Shown piece after piece: positions 44,543 to 54,326 of a stretch of 64,000 nt of DNA. A program made the translations under genes and the position numbers. The notes beneath the pieces were generated by a model. It did not search any database. It was given only the letters and a program-made list of their open reading frames with translations, and had not been told where the DNA came from. Within the stretch, counting starts at the first letter, position 1; each line of letters starts with the position of its first letter. The stretch comes from an uncultured Alphaproteobacteria bacterium (GTDB taxonomy: Bacteria > Pseudomonadota > Alphaproteobacteria > HIMB59 > GCA-002718135): positions 1-64,000 of the forward strand of contig CACBPV010000003.1 in the NCBI GenBank assembly GCA_902541215.1. Direction: 5' to 3'.

Positions 44543-44568
44543 TTATATTATTAGTTTAATTACAACAT

Positions 44569-45384
44569 ATGTCAAAAAAAGAGAAATATTTAGTCTCACC
44601 TGATATTAATAATAAGTCCTTAATTACAAAACTAAATGGTTTTGATGAGCAAGGGAATAAAATAATTTCTAAAGTTATTAATGAAAAAGCTCTTACAATT
44701 TTTCTTAATAATCAAGAGATAGTAACGCTCATGTCTATTAGTGATCACCCAAAATATCTTGCAGTTGGGTATTTATTAAATCAAAATATGCTTAAGAAAA
44801 ATGACATAATTAGAAAAGTTGAAATTGATAAAGATTTAGGTGTGGTTGTTGTACGAACAAAACGTAAAACAAATTATGAAAACAAATTAAGAAAGAAAAT
44901 AACAACTAGTGGTTGTGCAATAGGTACAGTATTTGGAGATATCTATGCGGAAATAAAAAAATCAAAATTAAAATCCAAAAAGAAAATTAAACATAAATGG
45001 ATTTATGAAATTTCAAAAAAAATTACATTGACACCGAGCTTATATTTAGAAACAGGAGCAATACATGGTTGTGCCATTATTCATAATAATAAACCATTGA
45101 TTTATATGGAAGACGTAGGGAGACATAATGCTGTAGATAAAATTGCTGGTTTTATGTTTTTAAAAAAAATTAGCTCTTCAAATAAAATTTTTTACACTAC
45201 AGGAAGACTAACTAGTGAAATGGTTATTAAAACTATAAAAATGGGTATTCCAATATTAATTTCTAGATCAGGATTCACAGCGTGGGGTGTAGAGCTGGCG
45301 AGAGGCTCGAATTTAACACTTATTGGACGAGCAAAGGGAAAAAAATATTTAGCACTTTCTGGAGAACATAGAATTGACCATTAA
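44569..45384 (+). CDS. fdhD: Formate dehydrogenase accessory sulfurtransferase FdhD
   Basis: TTSGCAIGTVFGDI; TGAIHGCAII; YMEDVGRHNAVDKIAG; TGRLTSEMVIK; SRSGFTAWGVELAR. Confidence 0.93.
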   Translation: MSKKEKYLVSPDINNKSLITKLNGFDEQGNKIISKVINEKALTIFLNNQEIVTLMSISDHPKYLAVGYLLNQNMLKKNDIIRKVEIDKDLGVVVVRTKRKTNYENKLRKKITTSGCAIGTVFGDIYAEIKKSKLKSKKKIKHKWIYEISKKITLTPSLYLETGAIHGCAIIHNNKPLIYMEDVGRHNAVDKIAGFMFLKKISSSNKIFYTTGRLTSEMVIKTIKMGIPILISRSGFTAWGVELARGSNLTLIGRAKGKKYLALSGEHRIDH

Positions 45385-45976
45385 TAAGAAAAAAATTTTG
45401 TTTGCCATACTTGCTGGAGGTCAATCAAAAAGATTTGGAGGTGGATTTAAAGCTTTTGCTAAAATAAATGGAATTACAATCTTAGACAAAATAATAAACA
45501 AGCTTAAAAAATATAGTAATGAAATAATAATAAATGCTAATGACTTAAAAAGTTTTAAGAAAATTAATTACCCAATAATTGAAGATAAATTCAAAGGTTT
45601 TGTGGGACCTTTAGCAGGAATTCATACATCAATGTTGTGGGCTAAAGAAAATTATACAAACAAAGAATGGGTTTTTACTGTTCCAAGTGATACTCCATTT
45701 TTACCCGATAATCTTTTCGATAAGTTTTTAGAAGCATATGATGAAAATGTAAAAATATTGATTGCAAGATCAAATAGTAGACATCATCCTGTAATAGCAA
45801 TGTGGCATATATCATTAATAACTAGTTTAGAAAATGAGTTAATATTAAAAAATAGTAAAATTATGTTTTGGGTTAAAAAGCACAAATATAAATTTGTTGA
45901 ATTCGACAAAAACCAAGAAAAAAATTTTTTCAATGTTAATACTCAAGAAGAATGGAATACTGCAAAAAATATCTAA
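45374..45976 (+). CDS. mobA: Molybdenum cofactor guanylyltransferase MobA
   Basis: AILAGGQSKRFGGGFKAFAKING; GFVGPLAGIHTSM; VPSDTPFLP. Confidence 0.93.
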   Translation: MTINKKKILFAILAGGQSKRFGGGFKAFAKINGITILDKIINKLKKYSNEIIINANDLKSFKKINYPIIEDKFKGFVGPLAGIHTSMLWAKENYTNKEWVFTVPSDTPFLPDNLFDKFLEAYDENVKILIARSNSRHHPVIAMWHISLITSLENELILKNSKIMFWVKKHKYKFVEFDKNQEKNFFNVNTQEEWNTAKNI

Positions 45977-46027
45977 ATTTTATATAAATATGTAAAAAAT
46001 ATTTTTTTTGTATAAAGAATATTTTAA

Positions 46028-47122
46028 ATGGTAAGCTCAATATATAAAATATTTCCAGGAATTATATTTTGTTTTATAATTGCTTATTCAGGCATATACC
46101 TAAGTGGTTTTATTGGAAAAGAAATTTTAAATTTAAATAAAAGTCCAATATCACCAATAATGTTATCAATAATATTTGGTCTTTTGATAGGAAATATATT
46201 TCATATTAATAATTTTTTATTAGAAGGAATTAAGTTTTCTTTAAAATTTATTCTAAGATTAGGAATAATATGTCTTGGTATTAGACTAGGGCTTTTAGAT
46301 ATTTTTAAAGTTGGAATAGTTGGAATACCTCTAATTGTTGCTTGTATTATTATATCAATCTTGGTTGTAAATTATTTGTGCAAGTTATTAAATGTTTCTT
46401 CAAAAATGGGATCATTAATTGCAGTTGGAACAAGTATTTGTGGAGCATCTGCAATTGTAGCAACTAGTCCTGCAATTAATGCTGATAAAGAGGAAGTTGC
46501 TTATGCCATAGCTAATATTACAATATTTGGAATAATTGCAATGTTCTTATATCCATTTATGGCCTATTATCTTTTTAGTGGAGATGAGTTAGCATCAGGA
46601 TTATTTCTTGGAACTTCAATACATGAAACAGCTCAAGTTGCTGGGGCTGGATTGATATATGCGGAACAATTCAATTCACCAAAAACTATGGATATAGCGA
46701 CAATTACAAAATTGGTAAGAAATGTCAGTATGATAATCGTCATTCCTACAATAAGCTATATGTATCTAAGAAATAATATTGGTGAAAACAATAGCAAACC
46801 ATCAATAATATCTATGTTTCCAATTTTCATAATTGGTTTTATTCTTTTGGGTTTTATGAGATCAATTGGAGATTATGGAATTCAAAATAGTAATTTAGCT
46901 TTTGAAATATTAAGTAATAATAACTGGCAATTAATCATCAATATTATTAAATCTATCGCTGAGTATTCTTTAGCAATAGCAATGGCAGCTGTTGGCATAA
47001 GTACAAATTTAGTTTCTTTAAAAAGCTTAGGCATAAGACCATTTTATGTTGGTTTTTCTGCAGCTTGTTGTGTTGGAATTGTTAGTTATATCGGAATCAT
47101 AGTACTAAATAATTTTATATAA
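46028..47122 (+). CDS. YeiH/UPF0324 family putative sulfate/anion exporter
   Basis: LILRLGIICLGIRLGLLDI-like, VGTSICGASAIVATSPAINADKEEVAYAIANITIFG, GTSIHETAQVAGAG. Confidence 0.9.
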   Translation: MVSSIYKIFPGIIFCFIIAYSGIYLSGFIGKEILNLNKSPISPIMLSIIFGLLIGNIFHINNFLLEGIKFSLKFILRLGIICLGIRLGLLDIFKVGIVGIPLIVACIIISILVVNYLCKLLNVSSKMGSLIAVGTSICGASAIVATSPAINADKEEVAYAIANITIFGIIAMFLYPFMAYYLFSGDELASGLFLGTSIHETAQVAGAGLIYAEQFNSPKTMDIATITKLVRNVSMIIVIPTISYMYLRNNIGENNSKPSIISMFPIFIIGFILLGFMRSIGDYGIQNSNLAFEILSNNNWQLIINIIKSIAEYSLAIAMAAVGISTNLVSLKSLGIRPFYVGFSAACCVGIVSYIGIIVLNNFI

Positions 47123-47185
47123 TTTTCTAAAATAAATATAATTTGTACTTATTAGGTAATAATTATATAAAATTTATAAAAAAAT

Positions 47186-48100
47186 ATGTCAATTTACCTT
47201 CCAATAGCTGAAATGAACGTCAATATTTTTCTCATTATCTTTATTGGTATGAGTATAGGAGTACTTTCAGGAATTTTTGGTGTCGGTGGAGGATTTTTAA
47301 TGACACCACTATTAATTTTTTTAGGCATACCTCCAGTTGTAGCTGTTGGTTCTGAAGCTCCGCACGTTTTAGCAACTTCAGTTTCAGGGTTTATTGCTCA
47401 CTGGAGAAAAAGAAATGTTGATTTAAAGATGGGTATATTCCTTTTAATAGGAGGTTTAATTGGCTCCACAGTTGGTGTAAATATTTTCAGTTATCTAAAA
47501 AACTTTGGGCAAATAGATTTAGTTATTCAGTTATTATTTCTTTTCTTTTTAGGTTTTATTGGTTTTAGTATGGCTTTTGAAAGCGCAAGAACTACAATAA
47601 AACACTATAGAGCAAGAAACACTAAAAGAACAAAACTGCATCAACATTCTTGGTTTCACGGACTTCCATTCAAAGTTCGCTTTCATAGATCAAAACTTTA
47701 TATAAGTGCGATACCACCCGTACTGATAGGGTTCGCAGTTGGAGTAATGTCCGCAATGATGGGAGTTGGAGGAGGATTTATAATGATACCTGCAATGGTA
47801 TACATACTTGGAATGCCAACAAGTATAGTAGTTGGGACATCTTTATTTCAAATCATTTTTGTTACCGCTAATGCAACATTCTTTCAATCCTACATAAATT
47901 ATAATGTAGATATTGTGCTGTCTGCACTAATGATATTTGGAGGAGTAATTGGTGCACAAATTGGTGTTATTTTTGGGTCTAAATTAAAAGCAGAATATTT
48001 GAGAGGTATTTTGGCTATATTAGTACTGGGTGTCTGTGGTAAAATTTTTACAGATCTAGTTTTAAGACCTAGTGATTTATTTTCATTGGTAATGATATGA
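47186..48100 (+). CDS. TauE/SafE (TSUP) family sulfite/organosulfonate exporter
   Basis: GVLSGIFGVGGGFLMTPLLIFLGIPPVVAVGSEAPHVLATSVSGFIAHWRKRNVD and repeat GVMSAMMGVGGGFIMIPAMVYILGMPTSIVVGTSLFQ. Confidence 0.92.
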   Translation: MSIYLPIAEMNVNIFLIIFIGMSIGVLSGIFGVGGGFLMTPLLIFLGIPPVVAVGSEAPHVLATSVSGFIAHWRKRNVDLKMGIFLLIGGLIGSTVGVNIFSYLKNFGQIDLVIQLLFLFFLGFIGFSMAFESARTTIKHYRARNTKRTKLHQHSWFHGLPFKVRFHRSKLYISAIPPVLIGFAVGVMSAMMGVGGGFIMIPAMVYILGMPTSIVVGTSLFQIIFVTANATFFQSYINYNVDIVLSALMIFGGVIGAQIGVIFGSKLKAEYLRGILAILVLGVCGKIFTDLVLRPSDLFSLVMI

Positions 48101-48504
48101 TATCAATATTTAATTTTTCTATTAATTTATTGATCGTAGTTTGTCTCTTCATATATTTTATTTTTACAACCATTGGTTTTAATCTGGAGAATATTGAATA
48201 TTTTTTAATTCTAATAATTGTTATAAACTCATTTAACAAAATTTATATTTGGTCAAATTTCAGAGTATTTATTAAAAAAGATCTTAATAAAATATTTAAA
48301 GACATATTATTTAATGATTCATTTGCAAAACTTAGTATAGTTATTTTATCCACTGTAATTCCAATTTATATGCTTATGCAAAAAGATATATTAGTGATTG
48401 ATATATTGATTGAGAAAGCATCTTTTTTACTAGTATCAATTTTTGCATTAATTGGATTTTATTTAGAATTTTATATTTTAGAAGTGACAAAAATAGATGA
48501 TTAA
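48097..48504 (+). CDS. Uncharacterised small membrane protein (about 4 TM)
   Basis: 135-aa hydrophobic ORF overlapping the TSUP gene by 4 nt and the next gene by 8 nt. Confidence 0.75.
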   Translation: MISIFNFSINLLIVVCLFIYFIFTTIGFNLENIEYFLILIIVINSFNKIYIWSNFRVFIKKDLNKIFKDILFNDSFAKLSIVILSTVIPIYMLMQKDILVIDILIEKASFLLVSIFALIGFYLEFYILEVTKIDD

Positions 48505-49261
48505 AAATTTATATATAAAATTTGCATTTAATCTAACAATTTTATTGACTGTAATTTTTTTTTATAACTTTCTTCGTGCTGAAGAAATTTACTTTGACTT
48601 ATCTGAGGATAGTATTGAGTTAAAAACAGATTTTAATGGAAAAGAAATTATTATTTTTGGATTACTAAAAGATGATCATGAGACACTTTTGACAATAAAA
48701 GGACCACCATCAAAAATGAGAATACAAAAAAAAGAGAGGTATTTTGGAATATGGATAAATAATCAATACGTTACCTATAGTAACATTCCATCTTTATTCT
48801 TTTTATCCTCCTCAAAAGAAATTAACGAAATCTTGCCTGAATCGATATTAATTAATGAGGATCTAAGTTTTGAAAAAATTTTAAATAATAAGACTTTTAA
48901 TCAAAATTTTATTTTCAAAAATGACCAAAAAAGTTGGAATGAAAATTTTGTTAGAATAAAAAAAGAACAATCATTTTATAAAAGTTTTGAAATGAAAAAG
49001 ATCAAAGATAAATTATTTCAAACTAGCGTTTTTTTTCCAACAAATACAATACCAGGGATTTATAATGTTGATATTTACTATATAAGAAATAATACAATTA
49101 TGAGTACTGATCAAAAAAATATAGTTATAAAAAAAACTGGTATAGGAAGTCAAATATTTGACTTTGCTAATGAAAATGCAGCTACATACGGAGTTTTTGT
49201 AATTATCTTTTCAATATTTTCAGGTTTTATTGCTGCTGCTTTATTTAGGAGAAGTAAATGA
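48497..49261 (+). CDS. TIGR02186 / Alph_Pro_TM family membrane-anchored protein
   Basis: Signal-like N-terminus, beta-rich domain ELKTDFNGKEIIIFGLL...VTIKGPP-type...RKKERYFGIWIN, C-terminal TM with RRSK; classic neighbour of TSUP in Alphaproteobacteria. Confidence 0.8.
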   Translation: MIKNLYIKFAFNLTILLTVIFFYNFLRAEEIYFDLSEDSIELKTDFNGKEIIIFGLLKDDHETLLTIKGPPSKMRIQKKERYFGIWINNQYVTYSNIPSLFFLSSSKEINEILPESILINEDLSFEKILNNKTFNQNFIFKNDQKSWNENFVRIKKEQSFYKSFEMKKIKDKLFQTSVFFPTNTIPGIYNVDIYYIRNNTIMSTDQKNIVIKKTGIGSQIFDFANENAATYGVFVIIFSIFSGFIAAALFRRSK

Positions 49262-49731
49262 GTGATGATAGGTATATTCTAGTTGTTGCAGATAACTCAA
49301 AAGAAATGAATACAGCTCTTGAATATGCTTGTGCAAGATCAAAAAAAACGGGAAGAAAAATTATAATTGCAACATTCATAGAACCTTTAGATGTTCTAAC
49401 AACAAAGGGTGTTACAGACATTATGAAAGAAGAAGCTAGAGAAGAAGCGGAAACAATTCTTAAAAAAGCTGCCTCATTTGTCCAAGAAAGAACAGGTAAC
49501 TATCCTGCTCTATCTTTAAGAGAGGGGGATACTATAGCTGAATTAAAACAATTATTAGATGAGGAAAAAAATATTAATGTTCTTGTTTTAGCTGCCAATA
49601 CTGATCCAAATAGTAAAAATCCAGGTCCAATAATAACTTCTCTGGTGAGTAATGAAATTACAAACCTAAGAATACCAATAATGATTGTGCCTGGAAATTT
49701 ATCATTTGAACATATTGCACAAATAACTTAA
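49258..49731 (+). CDS. Universal stress protein (UspA family)
   Basis: YILVVADNSKEMNTALEYACARSKKTGRKIIIATFIEP...NVLVLAANTDPNSKNPGPIITSLVS...IPIMIVPGNL. Confidence 0.85.
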   Translation: MSDDRYILVVADNSKEMNTALEYACARSKKTGRKIIIATFIEPLDVLTTKGVTDIMKEEAREEAETILKKAASFVQERTGNYPALSLREGDTIAELKQLLDEEKNINVLVLAANTDPNSKNPGPIITSLVSNEITNLRIPIMIVPGNLSFEHIAQIT

Positions 49732-49735
49732 AAAA

Positions 49736-50371
49736 ATGTCAAAAGAGATAGCTAAAATATTAGTAGATATAAAGTCTATTAATTTTTCATTTGATAAATA
49801 TTTTACTCTTACATCAGGCTTGGCTAGTCCTGTTTATGTTGATTGTAGAAAAATTATTTCTTTTACAAAAGAAAGAAATTTTATAATTGATAAAGCCATA
49901 GATTATTTAACTAAAAATAATATTGAGACAGAAATTATTGCTGGTGGGGAGACCGCTGGAATTCCCTATGCTGCTTTTATTTCTCAAAAATTAAATAAAC
50001 AAATGATTTACATTAGAAAAAAAACAAAAGGTTTTGGAAAAAATAAACAAATTGAAGGTGAATTTGAAAATAATCAAAAAGCTCTTTTAGTTGAAGATCT
50101 AGCTACTGATGGAGGTAGTAAAATAATTTTTATTAACGCAATGCGTGAAGCAGGATTAAAAGTTAAAGATATATTTGTAATATTTTATTATGATATTTTT
50201 AATTTCAAAGAATCAGAATTATTTAAATTAAATGTAAATATGCACTCACTGTGTACTTGGAAAGATATAATACATTATATTGAAAGTGAAAAAATATATT
50301 CTGAAGATAAGGTTTCAAACTTAAAAGAATTTTTAGAAGATCCAGAAAAATGGAGAAACAAGTATGCGTGA
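49736..50371 (+). CDS. pyrE: Orotate phosphoribosyltransferase
   Basis: FTLTSGLASPVYVDCRKIISF; AGGETAGIPYAAFIS; ALLVEDLATDGGSKI PRPP motif. Confidence 0.93.
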   Translation: MSKEIAKILVDIKSINFSFDKYFTLTSGLASPVYVDCRKIISFTKERNFIIDKAIDYLTKNNIETEIIAGGETAGIPYAAFISQKLNKQMIYIRKKTKGFGKNKQIEGEFENNQKALLVEDLATDGGSKIIFINAMREAGLKVKDIFVIFYYDIFNFKESELFKLNVNMHSLCTWKDIIHYIESEKIYSEDKVSNLKEFLEDPEKWRNKYA

Positions 50372-50798
50372 AATAGTTGTTGTCAGTGGAGGTTTTGACC
50401 CAATTCACAGTGGTCATATAAAATTAATTAAAGAAGCTGCTAAACATGGTGAAGTTGTAGTTTTACTAAATTCTGATTTATGGCTTCAAAAAAAGAAGGG
50501 TAAGGAATTTCTCCCTTTTATTGAAAGAACTATAATTATGAATGAGTTAAAAAATGTTATTGATGTTATAGAATTTGATGATTTAGATAAGACGTGCATC
50601 GATGGTCTTAAAAAAGTAAAAAATAAATATCCAAAATCAATTATTAAATTTGCAAATGGAGGTGATAGAAATAATAATACAACACCAGAATCAATATTCT
50701 GTGAAAAAAATAATATACAATTACTTTGGGGTATAGGTGGTGACAATAAATCAAATTCTAGTTCTTGGATTTTACAAAAATGGAAAGAAGATAATTAA
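50364..50798 (+). CDS. Cytidylyltransferase-fold (CTP_transf_like) nucleotidyltransferase, substrate unknown
   Basis: VVSGGFDPIHSGHIKLIKEAAKHG (HxGH); NSDLWLQKKKG; FIERTIIMNEL. Confidence 0.85.
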   Translation: MREIVVVSGGFDPIHSGHIKLIKEAAKHGEVVVLLNSDLWLQKKKGKEFLPFIERTIIMNELKNVIDVIEFDDLDKTCIDGLKKVKNKYPKSIIKFANGGDRNNNTTPESIFCEKNNIQLLWGIGGDNKSNSSSWILQKWKEDN

Positions 50799-51400
50799 GG
50801 ATATAATTTTCTTGTAACCCAACCATCATTTTCCATACGGAATTCAAGTCTGTCATGCAATCTGAATGGCATATCTTGCCAAAATTCAATTAATACAGGC
50901 GCTACTAAGTAACCGTTCCAATGTGAAGGTCTTGGTACATCATTATCTGAAAATTTTTTTTCAAACTCTTGTACTCTTTTAGTTAATGTAGATCTATTGT
51001 CTAGTTCTTCTGACTGTAACGAAGCCCAAGCTCCTATTCTACTTCCTAGTGGCCTTGAATTATAATATTCATCAGCTTCAGCGTTTGAAATTTGTGAAAC
51101 ATTACCTTCTATTCTTATTTGTCTTTGAAGTGTTTTCCAATGAAAATTTAAAGCTACACTATCATTGTTTTTAATTGCTCTACCTTTTTTACTATTTGAA
51201 TTTGTGTAAAAAACAAACCCTTTATCATCATATGATTTAAGTAAAACAATTCGCGAGCTTGGTTTGCCGTCAGAAGATATAGTAGCAAGGTTCATAGCAT
51301 TTGGATCATTGATTTCACTTTCCTTTGCCTCTTCAAACCATTCTTGAAAAAGTTCAATTGGTTTTTTATCAGAATTTATTAATTTTTGATTTGATTGCAT
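50795..51400 (-). CDS. pdxH: Pyridoxamine 5'-phosphate oxidase
   Basis: DPNAMNLATISSDGKPSSRIVLLKSYDDKGFVFYTNSNSKKGRAI; SRPLGSRIGAWASLQSE; WNGYLVAPVLIEFWQ. Confidence 0.96.
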   Translation of the reverse strand: MQSNQKLINSDKKPIELFQEWFEEAKESEINDPNAMNLATISSDGKPSSRIVLLKSYDDKGFVFYTNSNSKKGRAIKNNDSVALNFHWKTLQRQIRIEGNVSQISNAEADEYYNSRPLGSRIGAWASLQSEELDNRSTLTKRVQEFEKKFSDNDVPRPSHWNGYLVAPVLIEFWQDMPFRLHDRLEFRMENDGWVTRKLYP

Positions 51401-51468
51401 ATTATAGATATGAATATTATTTTATAAGTATATATATCTATATTTATAAAAAAACACTGATTTACAAT

Positions 51469-52296
51469 ATGTTGATGCAAAATAAAAAAGGTCTGATTAT
51501 GGGAGTGGCAAATGACAGATCTATTGCTTGGGGTATTGCGAAAAAATTAGCAGAACAGGGAGGAGAAATTGCACTTACTTATCAAGGAGAAGCTCTTAAG
51601 AAAAGAGTTCAGCCACTTGCGGAGGAAATAGGGTCTAACACTATTATTCCTTGTGATGTTTCAGACTCACAAAGTATGAATAATGTATTTGAAACACTTA
51701 AAAATAAATGGGGTGAATTAGATTTTCTTGTTCATGGAATTGGTTTTTCCAACAAAGATGAATTAAGAGGTAAATATTACAATACATCTTCTGATAATTT
51801 TAAACAAACTATGCATATATCATGTTATTCTTTTACAGAGGCTTGTAGGCTAGCAGAACCTTTAATGAATAATGGTGGATCAATTTTAACTTTAACATAT
51901 TATGGATCAGAACAAGTTATGCCTCATTATAATGTTATGGGAGTTGCAAAAGCAGCTTTAGAGGCAAGTGTTAGATATTTAGCAGTTGATTTGGGAGAAA
52001 AAAATATAAGAGTTAATGCCATTAGTGCTGGCCCAATTAAAACTTTGGCAGCATCAGGAATAGGTGATTTTAGATTTATTCTAAAATGGAACGAACTTAA
52101 TGCTCCGCTTAAAAGAAATGTAAATCAGCAAGATGTTGGAAATTCTGCTTTGTATCTCTTAAGTGATCTTGGAAGTGCTGTTACTGGTGAGATACAACAT
52201 GTCGATTGTGGCTATCATACTGTAGGAATGGTTGCAGTTGATGAGAGTGAAAGTGTTTCAGAATTATTAGGTGAATTTACAAATTCTAAAAAATGA
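51469..52296 (+). CDS. fabI: Enoyl-[acyl-carrier-protein] reductase (start revised from 51325; 51469 or 51475)
   Basis: [84 protein letters not shown]. Confidence 0.95.
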   Translation: MLMQNKKGLIMGVANDRSIAWGIAKKLAEQGGEIALTYQGEALKKRVQPLAEEIGSNTIIPCDVSDSQSMNNVFETLKNKWGELDFLVHGIGFSNKDELRGKYYNTSSDNFKQTMHISCYSFTEACRLAEPLMNNGGSILTLTYYGSEQVMPHYNVMGVAKAALEASVRYLAVDLGEKNIRVNAISAGPIKTLAASGIGDFRFILKWNELNAPLKRNVNQQDVGNSALYLLSDLGSAVTGEIQHVDCGYHTVGMVAVDESESVSELLGEFTNSKK

Positions 52297-53363
52297 CTTC
52301 TAATTCAATAGGAAAAATCTTTAACTTTACCACATGGGGAGAAAGCCATGGCAAAGCTATTGGTTGTGTTGTCGATGGAGTTCCATCAAACATAAATTTA
52401 ACTGAAAAAGATATTCAACCCTATTTAGATAAAAGAAAACCTGGTCAGTCGAAATTTACAACTCAAAGAAAAGAAGAGGATAAAGTTGAAATACTATCTG
52501 GAACTTTTGAAGGAAAAACAACAGGTCATCCTATTTCTCTAATTATTTACAATCAAGATCAGAGATCAAAAGATTATGGTGATATCAAAAGTAAATTTAG
52601 ACCAGGTCATGCAGATTACACATATTGGAAAAAATATGGCATAAGAGATTATAGGGGTGGTGGTAGATCTAGTGCTAGAGAAACTGCAATGAGAGTAGCA
52701 GCAGGCGCAATAGCAAGAAAAATCATAAAAAATAAAATAAAAAATCAAGTTGTAATAACAGGTGCATTAATTCAAATAGGTAATCATAAAATTAATTATG
52801 AGAATTGGAATAATAATTTTATTTCAAAAAATAATTTTTGGAGTCCTGATAAAAAAATTATTAAAACATGGGAAAACGAAATACAAACTGCAAGAAAATC
52901 TGGTTCCTCTTTAGGTGCTATAATTGAAATTAGAGTAAAAGGTTTGCCCGCTGGATTAGGAGAGCCTATTTATGAAAAAATAGACTCCGATATAGCTAAG
53001 GCATTGATGTCTATTAATGCTGTTAAGGGTGTAGAAATGGGAAATGGCTTTAGCAGTGTTTATGAAACTGGAATTTCTAATGTTGATGAAATGAGAATTA
53101 AAAATAAAAAACCTTTTTTTCTTTCAAATAATAATGGTGGAGTTCTTGGAGGCATTACAACTGGTCAAGAATTAATTACTAGATTTGTAGTAAAACCGAC
53201 GAGTTCAATATTATCAACAAAAAAAACAATTAATACTAAATTAAAAGAAACAACAATATCTACTAAAGGTCGTCATGATCCATGTGTTGGTATAAGGGCT
53301 GTTCCTGTTGGTGAAGCAATGGTTGCCACAACTATAGCTGATCATTGTTTAAGATTTCTTTAA
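52293..53363 (+). CDS. aroC: Chorismate synthase
   Basis: [77 protein letters not shown]. Confidence 0.98.
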   Translation: MTSNSIGKIFNFTTWGESHGKAIGCVVDGVPSNINLTEKDIQPYLDKRKPGQSKFTTQRKEEDKVEILSGTFEGKTTGHPISLIIYNQDQRSKDYGDIKSKFRPGHADYTYWKKYGIRDYRGGGRSSARETAMRVAAGAIARKIIKNKIKNQVVITGALIQIGNHKINYENWNNNFISKNNFWSPDKKIIKTWENEIQTARKSGSSLGAIIEIRVKGLPAGLGEPIYEKIDSDIAKALMSINAVKGVEMGNGFSSVYETGISNVDEMRIKNKKPFFLSNNNGGVLGGITTGQELITRFVVKPTSSILSTKKTINTKLKETTISTKGRHDPCVGIRAVPVGEAMVATTIADHCLRFL

Positions 53364-54098
53364 AATACTGTAAATTAAAAATTCTTTATTTCCTTTTGGT
53401 CCAGTTATTGGACTTTCGACTAAGCCTACAACTTCAGCCTTAATTGTTTTTTTAAACCAATTCGATATATCATTACATACTTTTTCATGAATCAATGGAT
53501 CTTTCACAATACCTTTTTTCAAATTTATTTTATTAGTTTCAAATTGCGGCTTAATTAGTGAAATAATCTCAGCTTTACTTGATAAAAGCTTCAAGCTAGG
53601 TTCTATAACTTTTGTTAGACTAATGAAACTAACATCGCAGACTACCAAATTAATTCTTTCATAAATTATTGAGTTATCTAAATATTTAGCATTAAAATTT
53701 TCTATACTGATAATTTTTTTTTCTTTTTTTAATTTTTCATGAAGTTGATTTGTACCGACATCAATAGAATATATTTTTTTAGCGTTTTTTTTTAAAAGAA
53801 CTTCTGTGAATCCACCAGTTGATGAACCGATATCTAGACAAATTTTATTTTCAATATCAATCTTAAAATGATCAATCGCTTTCAGTAATTTGAATGCACC
53901 TCTTGATACCCATAGAGGATGAAGTTGTTTAATTTTTATTTTTGAGTTTTCATTAAAACTGTTACCACTTTTGGTAATAATTTTATCATTTACATAAACT
54001 TGGCCGGCCATAATCATAGATTGGGCTTTTGATTTAGTATCAGCTAAGTTTCTATCCATTAAAAGCTGATCAAGTCTTATTTTAAGATTTTTACTCAA
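53349..54098 (-). CDS. tlyA: TlyA family rRNA methyltransferase (hemolysin A-like)
   Basis: S4 domain [54 protein letters not shown]. Confidence 0.92.
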   Translation of the reverse strand: MSKNLKIRLDQLLMDRNLADTKSKAQSMIMAGQVYVNDKIITKSGNSFNENSKIKIKQLHPLWVSRGAFKLLKAIDHFKIDIENKICLDIGSSTGGFTEVLLKKNAKKIYSIDVGTNQLHEKLKKEKKIISIENFNAKYLDNSIIYERINLVVCDVSFISLTKVIEPSLKLLSSKAEIISLIKPQFETNKINLKKGIVKDPLIHEKVCNDISNWFKKTIKAEVVGLVESPITGPKGNKEFLIYSILKKS

Positions 54099-54107
54099 AT
54101 TTGAAAA

Positions 54108-54326
54108 TTACTTAAAATCTTCTTTTGAGACTTTATTGTTTTCTTGCTTAATTTTTTTAATTTGGCTTTCAATACTTTTTAATTTTTCCTCACACGCTTT
54201 TTTTAAATTCATTCCTTCTTCGTAAAGTTTTACAGATTCTTCTAAATCAACTTCACCATTTTCTAATTTCTCTACAATAGACTCGAGTTTTTTTAAATTA
54301 TTTTCAAAATTATTATCTTTATTCAT
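54108..54326 (-). CDS. xseB: Exodeoxyribonuclease VII small subunit
   Basis: NFENNLKKLESIVEKLENGEVDLEESVKLYEEGMNLKKACEEKL. Confidence 0.95.
   Translation of the reverse strand: MNKDNNFENNLKKLESIVEKLENGEVDLEESVKLYEEGMNLKKACEEKLKSIESQIKKIKQENNKVSKEDFK

Noticed and set aside
45977-46027. Poly-T run after mobA (ATATTTTTTTTGTATAAAG) as a terminator
   Set aside because: No convincing GC-containing stem precedes it
51325-51468. 48-residue N-terminal extension of FabI
   Set aside because: TTG start inside antisense pdxH; low-complexity AT-rich translation; canonical FabI N-terminus starts at 51469/51475
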